Position numbers and translations under genes: made by a program. The notes under the pieces were generated by a model. The model saw nothing but the letters and a program-made list of their open reading frames with translations, was not told the DNA's origin and ran no database searches. Below are positions 1-9,456 of a DNA stretch of 64,000 bases, in pieces. Positions within the stretch are counted from its first letter, which is position 1; each line of letters begins with the position of its first letter. This stretch comes from Bacteroidia bacterium (GTDB taxonomy: Bacteria; Bacteroidota; Bacteroidia; B-17B0; Aurantibacillaceae). The stretch spans positions 20,933 through 84,932 of the forward strand of contig JAIOZA010000010.1 of assembly GCA_021740825.1 (NCBI GenBank), in the 5' to 3' direction.

Positions 1-328
1 TGATTGATTTTTTACCTGTAACATAAGCGCCCAGCATAGGCAATACAAATAATTTAACATTGCTATAGTTAAAAGCTTTCATAGCAAAAAAATGTCCCAT
101 TTCATGAATCATTAATACAACCAATACAGCAGCTATATAAATTAAATCTTGATTAAAAATGAAGTAAAAGAAAATAGCATAAATTGCTAAACTGATGATT
201 GATTTACGCACCCAGTTTTTGGTATCTTGCTCCAAAATAGGTTTAGGCAGCACATTCATGTGTTGCTGATACCCCGTATTTTCAGTTGATTCAAATTCGT
301 TTTGGTTATTTTGTTCGGTGTTTTCCAC
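1..328 (-). CDS. M50-family (site-2 protease-like) membrane metalloprotease, 3' part cut by window edge
   Basis: Only the N-terminal 109 codons are in the window; the gene runs off the left edge. After a polar N-terminus of about 40 residues come hydrophobic segments carrying the zinc-protease motif HEMGH at residues 75-79, followed by a GAYVTGKKS stretch. HExxH inside a membrane helix is the hallmark of the M50 site-2 protease family, which cuts substrates within the membrane. The start is inferred as GTG at 328, which shares its first G with the TAG stop of the upstream antiporter gene (TAGTG). This implies translational coupling with that gene. The substrate cannot be inferred. A downstream ATG at codon 24 is an alternative start. 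Confidence 0.8.
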   Translation of the reverse strand, partial: MENTEQNNQNEFESTENTGYQQHMNVLPKPILEQDTKNWVRKSIISLAIYAIFFYFIFNQDLIYIAAVLVVLMIHEMGHFFAMKAFNYSNVKLFVLPMLGAYVTGKKSI

Positions 329-1590
329 TATGCTAAAATAAAATTTTGTAAGTTGTAAATTAAAAAGCCGGCAAGGTAACCAACAAATGCCAACCACGAA
401 ATGTTTTTAAAATACCAACTAAAACTAATATTTTCTATTCCCATCACTGCTACTCCAGCAGCACTTCCAATAATTAAACAACTTCCTCCAGTTCCAGTGC
501 AATAAGCAATCATTTCCCAAAAATGATCATCGGTAGGAAAATCATACATTCCCATTGTTGCAGCTAATAAAGGCACATTATCTACAATGGCAGAAAGTAA
601 ACCGATAATCACCGAAATAATTTTTAAATCGCCAATACTATTATTTAATAAGGTGGCTGTGTTTTGCAATACATGAATTTCTTGCAGGCAAGCTACAGCT
701 AATAGTATCCCCAGAAAAAATAAAACACTCGGTACATCCGTTTTAGTAATGGCATTTACTACGGAGTATTTTCCTTTTTCAAAACTATCTTTTCGTTTAT
801 GAATTAATTCGGTTACAACCCACATAACTCCTAAACCAAACAATATTCCCATATAAGGAGGAAGGTGAGTAATTGTTTTAAAAATAGGAACAAATAACAA
901 ACACCCTAATCCTAAACCAAAGATTAAATTTTTATCAAAGGCAGAAATAGTGTTCTCACTTTTCACCAATTCAATTTTAGTAATATGTCCTTTTATTTTA
1001 AACATACTTAATGCTATTGGTAGGGCCATACAAACCAAGCTTGGGAAAAATAAATGAGTAATGATTGTTAACGGAGTTAATTTGTTAGCTACCCAAAGCA
1101 TAGTAGTAGTTACATCTCCAATAGGACTAAAACATCCGCCGGCATTTGCCGAAATAATAACCAATCCTAAAAAATAATACCGATCGGTTTTTTCGGTAAT
1201 TACTTTTTTTACTACCGTTGCCATTACAATTGCTGTGGTTAAATTATCTAACACAGCCGACAAAATAAATGCAATAACAGATATTATAATTAATAAATAG
1301 CGTTTGTTGGTAGTCGTTATTTTTTCGATAATGATATCAAAACCATCGTGAGCATCAATTAGCTCTACAATTGCCATGGCTCCTAGCAAAAAGAAAAGTA
1401 TTTCGGATATCTCGGCTAAATGATGACTTAATGAGGAAACAAAATGTGTGTCGGGCGAATTAAGGGCAAGGGCAGTCCAACATAAAACACCCAGTAAAAG
1501 AGCGATTCCTGCTTTATTAATATTAAAACTATGCTCTAAAGCTATCATTAAATAGCCTGCAACAAATAGTATAGTAATTAACAAAGTCAT
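328..1590 (-). CDS. nhaD: NhaD-type Na+/H+ antiporter
   Basis: This is a 420-residue protein made almost entirely of hydrophobic segments (about 11-12 helices), the usual size for NhaD/ion-transporter superfamily antiporters. Conserved-looking features are the SAVLDNLTTAIVMA segment near residue 115, the SANAGGCFSPIGDVTTTMLW segment near residue 150, and the C-terminal DNVPLLAA and GTGGSCLIIGSAAG stretches. These resemble the paired re-entrant regions of NhaD. The likely role is exchange of cytoplasmic Na+ for H+ across the inner membrane. It overlaps the downstream M50 protease start by one base, so the two probably share a transcript. It is divergent from the APC permease at 1687. The start lacks a Shine-Dalgarno sequence. 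Confidence 0.88.
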   Translation of the reverse strand: MTLLITILFVAGYLMIALEHSFNINKAGIALLLGVLCWTALALNSPDTHFVSSLSHHLAEISEILFFLLGAMAIVELIDAHDGFDIIIEKITTTNKRYLLIIISVIAFILSAVLDNLTTAIVMATVVKKVITEKTDRYYFLGLVIISANAGGCFSPIGDVTTTMLWVANKLTPLTIITHLFFPSLVCMALPIALSMFKIKGHITKIELVKSENTISAFDKNLIFGLGLGCLLFVPIFKTITHLPPYMGILFGLGVMWVVTELIHKRKDSFEKGKYSVVNAITKTDVPSVLFFLGILLAVACLQEIHVLQNTATLLNNSIGDLKIISVIIGLLSAIVDNVPLLAATMGMYDFPTDDHFWEMIAYCTGTGGSCLIIGSAAGVAVMGIENISFSWYFKNISWLAFVGYLAGFLIYNLQNFILA

Positions 1591-1637
1591 TTTTTAATGT
1601 AAAGATAACGGATTATATGTTTTTAAATAAAATTATA

Positions 1638-1645
1638 TATATTTG
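1638..1645 (+). promoter_or_regulatory. -7 promoter element (TATATTTG) for the APC permease
   Basis: TATATTTG matches the Bacteroidota sigma-A -7 consensus TAnnTTTG and lies 41 bp before the ATG at 1687. The -33 region is T-rich but has no clean TTTG. Confidence 0.5.
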
Positions 1646-1686
1646 GATAGTTAAGTTAAATTTATAATTAAAAAATAAGTACAAAT

Positions 1687-3165
1687 ATGTCAGTTTGGAG
1701 AGTAAAACCAGTATCAGCTTTTGAGGCAGATATGAAAAAAAATGATTTAAAACGAGTTCTAACAAAATGGGGATTAACATCCCTAGGAATAGGAGCTATT
1801 ATTGGCGGCGGAATTTTTACATTAACTGGTATTGCAGCGCATGATTATGCAGGACCAGCATTAGCCTTAGCATTTGTTATTGCTGGTATAGGATGTTTAT
1901 TTGCTTCGTTATGTTATGCCGAGTTTGCGTCCGTTTTGCCTGTTGAAGGTTCTGCTTACGCCTATGCTTATGGCACAGTTGGAGAATTATTTGCTTGGTT
2001 TATTGGTTGGAATTTAATTTTGGAATATATGATGGGAGCTACTACTGTTGCTGTAGCATGGAGCGGTTATTTTGTAAAACTATTGCATTTATTTGGAATA
2101 GAATTTCCCATTTGGTTATGTAACGATATGGCTACGGCTACCGAAAAATCTGCTGAATTAGGAATAGTAGCCCCAAGTTTTGCGTTTAATTTACCAGCTT
2201 TCTTAATCACTTGGGTTGTAACTGCTATTTTAGTAAAAGGAATTAAAGAAGCTGCAAAAACTAATAACATTATTGTAGTTGTGAAAATAGCGGTTGTGTT
2301 ATTTGTAATTATTGTAGGTGCGTTTTATGTTAACACTGATAATTGGACACCATTTATTCCTGCTGAAGAGCCTATTAAAGACACTTTAGGAAATTTGACT
2401 GGCGGTGTAAAATTTGGTTTTGGTGGCGTATTAACTGCTGCAACAATTGTATTCTTTGCTTACATTGGTTTTGATGCTGTTTCAACTCAAGCTGGTGAGG
2501 CCATTAATCCTAAAAAAGATGTGCCGTTTGCAATTATCGCTTCTTTAATTATTTGCACGGTTTTATATATTTTAGTGTCTCTAGTGTTAACAGGGATGGT
2601 AAAATATGATCAATTAGACAAAGCGGCTCCTGTAGCTTCGGCATTTTCAGGAATTGGAATTAACTGGGCTGTATTTATTATTACTATTGCTGCAACGGCT
2701 GGTTTAACATCAGTAATGCTAGTAATGATGTTAGGTCAAACTCGTATTTTTTTAGGAATGGCTAAAGATGGTTTAATGCCAGCATTCTTTAAAGTATTAC
2801 ATCCAGTATTTAAAACTCCATACAAAAGCACTATTTTGGTTGGAGGATTAATTTCATTAGTAGCAGCATTTACTCCAATTGATAAAGTAAGTGAAATGTG
2901 TAGTATGGGAACTTTACTAGCATTTGCTATGGTGTGCGTTGCGGTAATGATTTTACGATACAAAAAACCAGAATTAGAAAGACCATACAAAACACCAGCT
3001 GTTTATCTTGTAGGTTCTTTAGGTGTTGCCTTCAATATCTTTTTAATGACGCAAGTAAGAGCTGCTACTTGGAATTTCTTTATGATTTGGGGTGTTTTAG
3101 GAGTTATTGTTTACTTCCTGTATGGTAAACGTAACAGTAATTTAGAAAAACAAGGAATCGAATAG
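1687..3165 (+). CDS. APC-superfamily amino acid permease (CAT-like)
   Basis: The protein has 492 residues and about 12 predicted membrane helices. Near residue 35 it has the APC signature GIGAIIGGGIFTLTG, the unwound first helix that contacts the substrate amino/carboxyl groups. Further on are YAEFASVLPVEGSAYAYAY and FFAYIGFDAVSTQAGEA, which closely match the cationic amino-acid transporter branch (YhdG/CAT). The predicted role is uptake or exchange of an amino acid across the inner membrane; the substrate is not determinable. The first 15 residues before MKKNDLKR may be spurious, since an ATG at codon 16 is a plausible alternative start. It is followed after 31 bp by a second permease of the same superfamily, so the pair probably forms an operon. 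Confidence 0.88.
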   Translation: MSVWRVKPVSAFEADMKKNDLKRVLTKWGLTSLGIGAIIGGGIFTLTGIAAHDYAGPALALAFVIAGIGCLFASLCYAEFASVLPVEGSAYAYAYGTVGELFAWFIGWNLILEYMMGATTVAVAWSGYFVKLLHLFGIEFPIWLCNDMATATEKSAELGIVAPSFAFNLPAFLITWVVTAILVKGIKEAAKTNNIIVVVKIAVVLFVIIVGAFYVNTDNWTPFIPAEEPIKDTLGNLTGGVKFGFGGVLTAATIVFFAYIGFDAVSTQAGEAINPKKDVPFAIIASLIICTVLYILVSLVLTGMVKYDQLDKAAPVASAFSGIGINWAVFIITIAATAGLTSVMLVMMLGQTRIFLGMAKDGLMPAFFKVLHPVFKTPYKSTILVGGLISLVAAFTPIDKVSEMCSMGTLLAFAMVCVAVMILRYKKPELERPYKTPAVYLVGSLGVAFNIFLMTQVRAATWNFFMIWGVLGVIVYFLYGKRNSNLEKQGIE

Positions 3166-3196
3166 GTACTTGTCTCATTAAGTAAAAAAAACACCA

Positions 3197-4627
3197 ATGA
3201 AAAAATCCCTGAACTTATTTGACACCACGCTTTTAGTAGCTGGATCTATGATAGGTTCAGGGATTTTTATTGTGAGTGCTGATATTGCCCGAGTAGTTGG
3301 TTCGGCCGGATGGCTTTTAGTAGTTTGGATTTTATCAGGAGTGATTACTTTATTTGCCGCTTTAAGTTATGGCGAACTGGCTGGAATGATGCCACAAGCA
3401 GGCGGACAATTTGTGTACATTAAAAAAGCCTTTGGCGATTTAACTGCCTTTGTTTATGGTTGGACAGTTTTCTTAGTTATACAGACAGGTGTTATTGCAG
3501 CAGTGGCTGTTGCTTTTGCAAAGTTTACAGGAGTGTTTATTCCATTTTTTGAAGAAGGTAACGTCCTATTTCAAATTATCAATTTAAAAATCACAAGTGC
3601 GCAATTATTGGCTATTTCAATTATTGCCTTATTAACGTATTTAAATACAAGGGGTATAGAAAATGGAAAAGCTATTCAGCGTATTTTTACCTCAGCTAAA
3701 TTAATTGCCTTATTCGCGCTAATAATAGTTGGTATTTATTTTGGTTTTCATAAAGGTGTTTTTGCAAATAATATGGCCCATGCCTGGGATGCAAAACAAT
3801 TAAATGTAGATAGTAGCAGTTTCACTTCACTATACGGCATGTCGTTAGCAACAGCTTTAGGTTTAGCCATGATTGGTTCCTTGTTTAGCAGTGATGCTTG
3901 GAACAACGTCACTTTTATTGCAGGCGAAGTTGAAAAACCACAGCGTAATATTCCATTAGGTTTATTTTTTGGAGTAAGTATAGTAACATTAATTTATGTG
4001 ATGGCTAATGTAGCTTATTTATGCTTGCTGCCTGTTGATGGTTTAAAAGATAGTGCCACTGTTGTTGAGCAAGGTATTATGTTTGCGCAAAAAGATAGGG
4101 TAGGAACAGCAGCTTTATTTGTGGTGTTTGGCGATTTAGCAAAATATTTAATGGCGGCTTTAATTATGGTGTCAACATTTGGTTGTAATAACGGATTAAT
4201 ATTAGCAGGTTCACGACTATTTTCATCAATGGCAAATGACGGTTTGTTTTTTAAGAAAGCCGCAAAATTAAATAAATTTAATGTACCTTCTAATGCTATG
4301 ATATTTCAAGCAATCTGGGCTTCTTTGTTATGTTTAAGCGGTTCTTATGGCGATTTATTAGATTATTGTACGTTCTCCTCTTTAATATTTTACATCATCA
4401 CCATTGCCGGTTTATTTGTTTTACGAGTTAAAATGCCTAATGCAGAACGTCCTTATAAAGCTTTTGGATATCCTGTAATTCCTGCTTTATATATTGTTTT
4501 AACTACTCTTATTTGCATAGACTTATTGGTATATAAAACCTTTAATTGTGGCATGGGATTATTAATTATTGCTTTAGGGGTTCCGGTTTACTTTATGTTT
4601 AAGCGCTCTAAAAATGCCAGTGAATAA
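3197..4627 (+). CDS. APC-superfamily amino acid permease (LAT-like)
   Basis: This 476-residue permease has about 12 helices. It starts with the APC signature LLVAGSMIGSGIFIVSADIA in helix 1. Helix 2-3 carries LSYGELAGMMPQAGGQFVYI, and there is a GNNVTFIAGEVE-type loop near residue 240. It is only distantly similar to the preceding CAT-like permease and resembles the LAT/serine-threonine exchanger branch more closely, so the two probably handle different amino acids. It lies 31 bp after the first permease, and its 3' end overlaps the next gene by 14 bp, which indicates a three-gene transcript. Confidence 0.87.
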   Translation: MKKSLNLFDTTLLVAGSMIGSGIFIVSADIARVVGSAGWLLVVWILSGVITLFAALSYGELAGMMPQAGGQFVYIKKAFGDLTAFVYGWTVFLVIQTGVIAAVAVAFAKFTGVFIPFFEEGNVLFQIINLKITSAQLLAISIIALLTYLNTRGIENGKAIQRIFTSAKLIALFALIIVGIYFGFHKGVFANNMAHAWDAKQLNVDSSSFTSLYGMSLATALGLAMIGSLFSSDAWNNVTFIAGEVEKPQRNIPLGLFFGVSIVTLIYVMANVAYLCLLPVDGLKDSATVVEQGIMFAQKDRVGTAALFVVFGDLAKYLMAALIMVSTFGCNNGLILAGSRLFSSMANDGLFFKKAAKLNKFNVPSNAMIFQAIWASLLCLSGSYGDLLDYCTFSSLIFYIITIAGLFVLRVKMPNAERPYKAFGYPVIPALYIVLTTLICIDLLVYKTFNCGMGLLIIALGVPVYFMFKRSKNASE

Positions 4628-5537
4628 AATAAAATCCTTTTTGTTTCATTTTTTCCATTTTAATAAGCAGGAACGAAATGGTGTTTTTGTTTTATGTGTC
4701 ATCATTTGTTTCTTGTTTGGTCTTCGCTTATTGACGCCATTCATTACTAAAAATTCTAATAACGTACAATTAATTTCAATTAACGTTAATTCATTTCCTA
4801 ATACTAAATTTGAAACAGATAAAGGAGATAATTTTTCTCAAGAAAGTAATTCTTATCGAAAAACAGCAAATCAAAAATTTGTATTTAATCCAAATACAGT
4901 AACAGAAGTAGATGCGCAAAAACTAGGGTTTTCTAAAAAACTGAGTGCAAGACTTGTCAATTTTAGAAACAAAGGCGGTAAATTTTATAAACCAGCAGAT
5001 TTAAAAAAGCTATATGGTTTATCTCCTAAATTATATAATGAATTGGAAAACTATATCTTAATTCCTACTACAAAAAAAGAATTTAAGCGAGATTCTGTTT
5101 TTACAAAAACAGCACATAGTTATGAAAAGAAAACCTACACAAAAGTTTTAGTAGAAATTAATTCGGCGGATAGCTTATCAATTGTTTTTTTAAAAGGTAT
5201 TGGCCCAGGTTTAACCAAACGAATTATTACATATCGAACTATGCTAGGTGGTTTTCATGACATCAATCAATTAAAGGAAGTTTATGGAATGACTGACAGT
5301 TTATTTTTAGTGTTATCTTCTCAAATTAAATTAAACCTAGATTTGATGTCTAAAATCCCTATCAATGCTATCGATTTTAATTCGTTGAGGAAACATCCTT
5401 ATTTTAATTTTCAAAAAGCTCAAGCTATTATTAATTACCGAGCAAAACATGGTAAATTAAATGAAGAGGACTTTAAAGGGTTAAATTTATTCAGTGATGA
5501 AAAGTTGAGATTGATTCTACCTTATTTGAGTTATTAG
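4614..5537 (+). CDS. Membrane-anchored helix-hairpin-helix (ComEA-like) protein
   Basis: This 307-residue protein has a single N-terminal membrane segment (about residues 23-42) followed by repeated ComEA-type helix-hairpin-helix units. The clearest unit is INSADSLSIVFLKGIGPGLTKRI around residue 180; others begin at FNPNTVTEVDAQKLGFS and INAIDFNSLRKHPYF. ComEA family proteins bind DNA non-specifically through HhH motifs and work in natural transformation, but many Bacteroidota have such anchored multi-HhH proteins of unknown role. It overlaps the upstream permease by 14 bp, so translation is probably coupled. A DNA-binding function is family inference only. Confidence 0.78.
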   Translation: MPVNKIKSFLFHFFHFNKQERNGVFVLCVIICFLFGLRLLTPFITKNSNNVQLISINVNSFPNTKFETDKGDNFSQESNSYRKTANQKFVFNPNTVTEVDAQKLGFSKKLSARLVNFRNKGGKFYKPADLKKLYGLSPKLYNELENYILIPTTKKEFKRDSVFTKTAHSYEKKTYTKVLVEINSADSLSIVFLKGIGPGLTKRIITYRTMLGGFHDINQLKEVYGMTDSLFLVLSSQIKLNLDLMSKIPINAIDFNSLRKHPYFNFQKAQAIINYRAKHGKLNEEDFKGLNLFSDEKLRLILPYLSY

Positions 5538-5711
5538 TTTCGTATTCAGTATTCAAAGTAACCCTTGCTTTTGCATAAAATATTGACCATATAAGTAACT
5601 AAAAAATGGCTATTTACGATTGGTGTAAACTCCAAAAAAATAATAGGATAGTTTATTGCTTTTTAAAATTAAAAATTCTATTTTCGTTCAGTTAAAAATG
5701 AAAAATTAATA

Positions 5712-8402
5712 ATGAAAAACAGATATATGAAATCAGTTGGAGAAATTTCAAAAACTAACATGAACAGCAATAATTTAGTGGTTAATAATGCAATTAAAAA
5801 AGTTTGTGCTTTTATTGTCTTATTATCATTTTATTTTTCAAGTTCAGTTTTTTCGCAAACCTATTGTGCAGCTGCAGCCGCAAGTGCAACGGATGATGAA
5901 ATATTTAATGTAACCTTAGGTTCTCTTAATAATACAAGTACTTGCTCATCATTAGGCGGTGCAGGTTCAATTTTAAATAGATACAATAATTATACAGGTC
6001 TACCTGCTCCGGGTTTAATATTAGGTACAAATTATCCGCTTTCAGTAACCGTTGGGATGTGTGGCGCTTTTCCATTTGCATACAGTGGTAGAGTAGGTGT
6101 ATGGATTGATTATAATCAAGATGGAGATTTTATTGATGCTGGTGAAAATGTATATATGTCGCCTTATACTTTGTTTGCTATTGCAGGAACATCTGTAGCT
6201 CCAGGTGCTGGTATAACTATTCCTCTAACCGCAAATACTGGTATTACACGAATGAGAGTCATTGAAGTAGAATCTGCTACTGCTCCTGGACCATGCACAA
6301 ATCCGCCGTTCGGAGAAGTAGAAGATTATAATGTAAATTTACTTGCTCCTACACCTTTAGATTTAGGTGTAAGTGCTATTTTGAAACCTTTAGGTACAAC
6401 AGTTTGTTATGTAACCGATACTATAGTTGCTAAAGTAAAAAATTATGGAACTAGTATTGTTGATTTTGCTGTAGATACAACTATCATTAGCGTTGTTACA
6501 AGCGGTCCAAATCCTTCAACATTTACCTTGGCTTTAAATCAGGGAACTATTGCAATAAATGGTACAAAAAATTACACCGTAACAACTTCGTACAATATGA
6601 CAAATATTGGCACCTATCAATTAAAAGCATTTACTTCTGTTCCTGGTGATGGTTCTGCGTTTAATGATACAGTTACAAAAACAATTACAAAAAGTCCGTA
6701 TTTTACTAAAACTGTTTTTCCTAATGATAGCGTCTGTCTGGGTCAGCCTGTTCAATTAAATGCCAATTTTAGTTCTACAAAACAATTAGGCACGGGAATT
6801 TTACAAAATACATCTACTACCTATCCCACACCTTACGGTAATTTTTATATGGGAGCTAAACATCAATTTTTATTTTTAGCATCCGAATTAACTGCTGCAG
6901 GTTTAAGTGCAGGTAATATAACGTCATTGGCTTTTAATGTTACTAATTTAAACGGATCAGGTCCATATGTAAACTTTAATATTGCAATTGCAACAACAGC
7001 ACTTACAAACATTACAAACTTTCAAACAACGGGTTTTTCAACGTATTTTTCTACACCAAGTTATACTCCTGTATTAGGTATAAATACGCATACTTTATCC
7101 ACGCCATATGTTTGGGACGGAATTTCAAATATTATTATTGAAACATGTTTTAATAACAACCCAATAACTTGGACAAATAATGTTTCTGTGATGCAATCTT
7201 CAACACCATTTACTTCTTCAGTTTGGTATAATGCTGATTCTAATCCAACACTTTGTGCTACAACATCTGCATTTAATTCAATAGCGCAACGACCAAATAT
7301 TTATTTCGTGCAACCAGCAACTATGACTTTTTCTTGGTCACCAGCAATTGAAATTAGTGCTACAAACATTGTTAATCCTATTGCTAATGTTACTGGAACA
7401 AGAACTTACACCATTAGCGGAACAAATGGAGGGTGTATGACCTATGATACAGTTCAAATTTTTGTTAAACCTACGCCACTTCCTAATTTAGGAAATGATT
7501 CATTGTACTGTAACTTACCTGTAGTTATAAATGCAAACACAAGTGCTTCTAGTTATTTATGGAATAATTCGAGCATTGGTTCAAGTTTAAATGTTACTGC
7601 TGCAGGTAAATATTGGGTAAGAGCAACAAACGCAAATGGTTGCACAAATTCTGATACTGTTTTAGTAACATTAGGAGCATCGCCTATTGTTACCTTAGGA
7701 GCTGATACAGCCTATTGCCAAGGATCTACTATTAATTTATATGGAGGATTTAGCCCTGGAAATACCTATTTATGGAGTACTGGAGCAACAGCATCATCAA
7801 TTACTGTTGGAACTTCAGGAACCTACTCAGTGCTTGTAGTAAATACTATTGGCTGCGAAACTACAGATGTAATAAATGTTACTTCCAAACCTGTTCCATC
7901 AGTATCACTTGTATTTACTGGATTAAATTCATTTTGTGCAGCAGATGGCACAGCAAGATTGTTAACAGAAGGTACACCAAGTGGTGGCGTCTACATTGGT
8001 GCAGGCGTAAATAGTAGTACATTTTTTCCGGCACAAGCAGGTCAAGGTAATCATATAATTCTTTATAATTATACTGGACCAAATGGATGCTCAAATATAG
8101 GTAGAGATACATTATTTGTGAGACCTTGTGTTGGCATTGAAGAGTTCACCGATAATGTTAATCTAAGCATTTATCCAAATCCTACAACTGGAAGTTTTGT
8201 AATGGAGATAAATACAATAAATGAATTTGATGGAAAAATAAGCATTACATCCATTGACGGTAAATTAGTATTTACAGATGTTGTTTCGGGTAATGGCTTA
8301 ATAAACAAAACGATTAATATCAGTGATTTAGCAAATGGAATTTATTATCTAAAAATGGAATCTACTAGCACAGCACGAACATATAAAATACTTAAGCAGT
8401 AG
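5712..8402 (+). CDS. T9SS-exported GEVED-domain / adhesin-like protein
   Basis: The protein has 896 residues. The N-terminal region contains a signal peptide ending near VFSQ (residues 46-49). A GEVED domain follows: VGVWIDYNQDGDFIDAGENV and GEVEDYNV around residues 130-210. Then come several Ig-like/PKD-like repeats (for example LGNDSLYCNL and LGADTAYCQGS). The C-terminal 75 residues (IYPNPTTGSF to YKILKQ) form a type A T9SS sorting domain, which directs passage through the PorSS outer-membrane system and surface attachment. Three in-frame ATGs (5712, 5727, 5760) precede the signal peptide; 5760 gives the most ordinary signal length. The molecular function is unknown; an adhesive surface protein is the likeliest role. 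Confidence 0.87.
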   Translation: MKNRYMKSVGEISKTNMNSNNLVVNNAIKKVCAFIVLLSFYFSSSVFSQTYCAAAAASATDDEIFNVTLGSLNNTSTCSSLGGAGSILNRYNNYTGLPAPGLILGTNYPLSVTVGMCGAFPFAYSGRVGVWIDYNQDGDFIDAGENVYMSPYTLFAIAGTSVAPGAGITIPLTANTGITRMRVIEVESATAPGPCTNPPFGEVEDYNVNLLAPTPLDLGVSAILKPLGTTVCYVTDTIVAKVKNYGTSIVDFAVDTTIISVVTSGPNPSTFTLALNQGTIAINGTKNYTVTTSYNMTNIGTYQLKAFTSVPGDGSAFNDTVTKTITKSPYFTKTVFPNDSVCLGQPVQLNANFSSTKQLGTGILQNTSTTYPTPYGNFYMGAKHQFLFLASELTAAGLSAGNITSLAFNVTNLNGSGPYVNFNIAIATTALTNITNFQTTGFSTYFSTPSYTPVLGINTHTLSTPYVWDGISNIIIETCFNNNPITWTNNVSVMQSSTPFTSSVWYNADSNPTLCATTSAFNSIAQRPNIYFVQPATMTFSWSPAIEISATNIVNPIANVTGTRTYTISGTNGGCMTYDTVQIFVKPTPLPNLGNDSLYCNLPVVINANTSASSYLWNNSSIGSSLNVTAAGKYWVRATNANGCTNSDTVLVTLGASPIVTLGADTAYCQGSTINLYGGFSPGNTYLWSTGATASSITVGTSGTYSVLVVNTIGCETTDVINVTSKPVPSVSLVFTGLNSFCAADGTARLLTEGTPSGGVYIGAGVNSSTFFPAQAGQGNHIILYNYTGPNGCSNIGRDTLFVRPCVGIEEFTDNVNLSIYPNPTTGSFVMEINTINEFDGKISITSIDGKLVFTDVVSGNGLINKTINISDLANGIYYLKMESTSTARTYKILKQ

Positions 8403-8455
8403 CTAGAGTTTTGTTGTTTAAATTTTAGTTTGAACTTTATAAAGTAACTCTAAGT

Positions 8456-9424
8456 TTATAAAGTTACGTATTTGATTATTGATAGGTATATAGGCATACC
8501 TAAGGTAATATTTATAGGAAAAGTAATTGCTAATGCCATTGGTATATACAATCCCGCGTTTGATTTCGGATTAGCTAACTTCATTGCTGCAGGCACGGCA
8601 ATATAAGAAGCGCTTGATGCTAAAACAGCAAACATAAAACGATTACCAATATCATTAGTAACAGTTTGACTTAAAATAGCAATTATACAACCATTAAATA
8701 ATGGAATTACGATGGCAAATAAAAACGGGAACCAACCATTAGATAAAAAAGCTGATAATTTTCTACCACTTACAATTCCCATATCTAATAAAAATATGGC
8801 TAAAAATCCTTTAAAAATATCGTTAGTAAAAGGCTTTATTCCTTCTGCCTGTTTTGCATTTGCCAACAATCCAATAATTAAACTACCTAATATTAATAAT
8901 ACACTGCCATTTGTAAATGAATGTTTAACCACATCTAATTTATTTACAGTATCCGTTTTCTCTTTATTATAAATAGAAATTAAAATTAGGCCAGCGATAA
9001 TGGCGGGCGATTCCATTAAAGCCATAATAGCAACCATATGACCATGTAATTGGAGTTTTTCAGAATCTAAGTAAGATACAGCTGTCACAAATGTTACAGC
9101 ACTAACTGATCCGTAAGCTGCGGCTATTGCTCCAGCATCAAAAATATTTAATTTTCGTTTTAAGATGAAAAATGTATATATCGGAATTAATAAGGAAATT
9201 AATATACCAAACAACATAGAATTTATAATCTCCGCTGAAAATGATTCATGAGATAATTCCTGACCGCCTTTAAAACCAATTGAAAATAGCAAATAAAGCG
9301 AAATAAATTTAGAGGAATTAGTTGGAATTTCTAAATCACTTTTTAATTTTACGGCAACTATTCCTAAGATAAAAAATAGGAATGCAGGACTAGTAAGGTT
9401 CGAAATTAATAAATCTAAATTCAT
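8456..9424 (-). CDS. sbtA: SbtA-type sodium-dependent bicarbonate permease
   Basis: The 322-residue membrane protein has about 10 helices arranged as two related halves. The segment LLFSIGFKGGQELSHES near residue 47 is typical of the SbtA family, whose cyanobacterial members take up bicarbonate with Na+. The length matches bacterial family members (about 310-370 aa). It is the last gene of a co-directional run starting at 12857 and lies 32 bp after dihydroorotase. This context suggests a supply of bicarbonate for carboxylation reactions such as carbamoyl-phosphate synthesis, but that link is inference. Convergent with the T9SS gene at 8402; no clear terminator is visible between them. Confidence 0.8.
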   Translation of the reverse strand: MNLDLLISNLTSPAFLFFILGIVAVKLKSDLEIPTNSSKFISLYLLFSIGFKGGQELSHESFSAEIINSMLFGILISLLIPIYTFFILKRKLNIFDAGAIAAAYGSVSAVTFVTAVSYLDSEKLQLHGHMVAIMALMESPAIIAGLILISIYNKEKTDTVNKLDVVKHSFTNGSVLLILGSLIIGLLANAKQAEGIKPFTNDIFKGFLAIFLLDMGIVSGRKLSAFLSNGWFPFLFAIVIPLFNGCIIAILSQTVTNDIGNRFMFAVLASSASYIAVPAAMKLANPKSNAGLYIPMALAITFPINITLGMPIYLSIIKYVTL

Positions 9425-9456
9425 TTTATTTTAAATAATTTATTTTTTTAATCTAC

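Noticed and set aside
7772..8014. 80-codon open frame inside the T9SS gene
   Set aside because: It is on the same strand in another frame of a long, well-supported gene, and its Cys/Tyr/Ile/Trp-rich translation has no domain features.
8430..8462. ACTTTATAAAGT palindrome as a terminator between convergent genes
   Set aside because: The stem is entirely A/T with no U-tract, so it is too weak to support a call.
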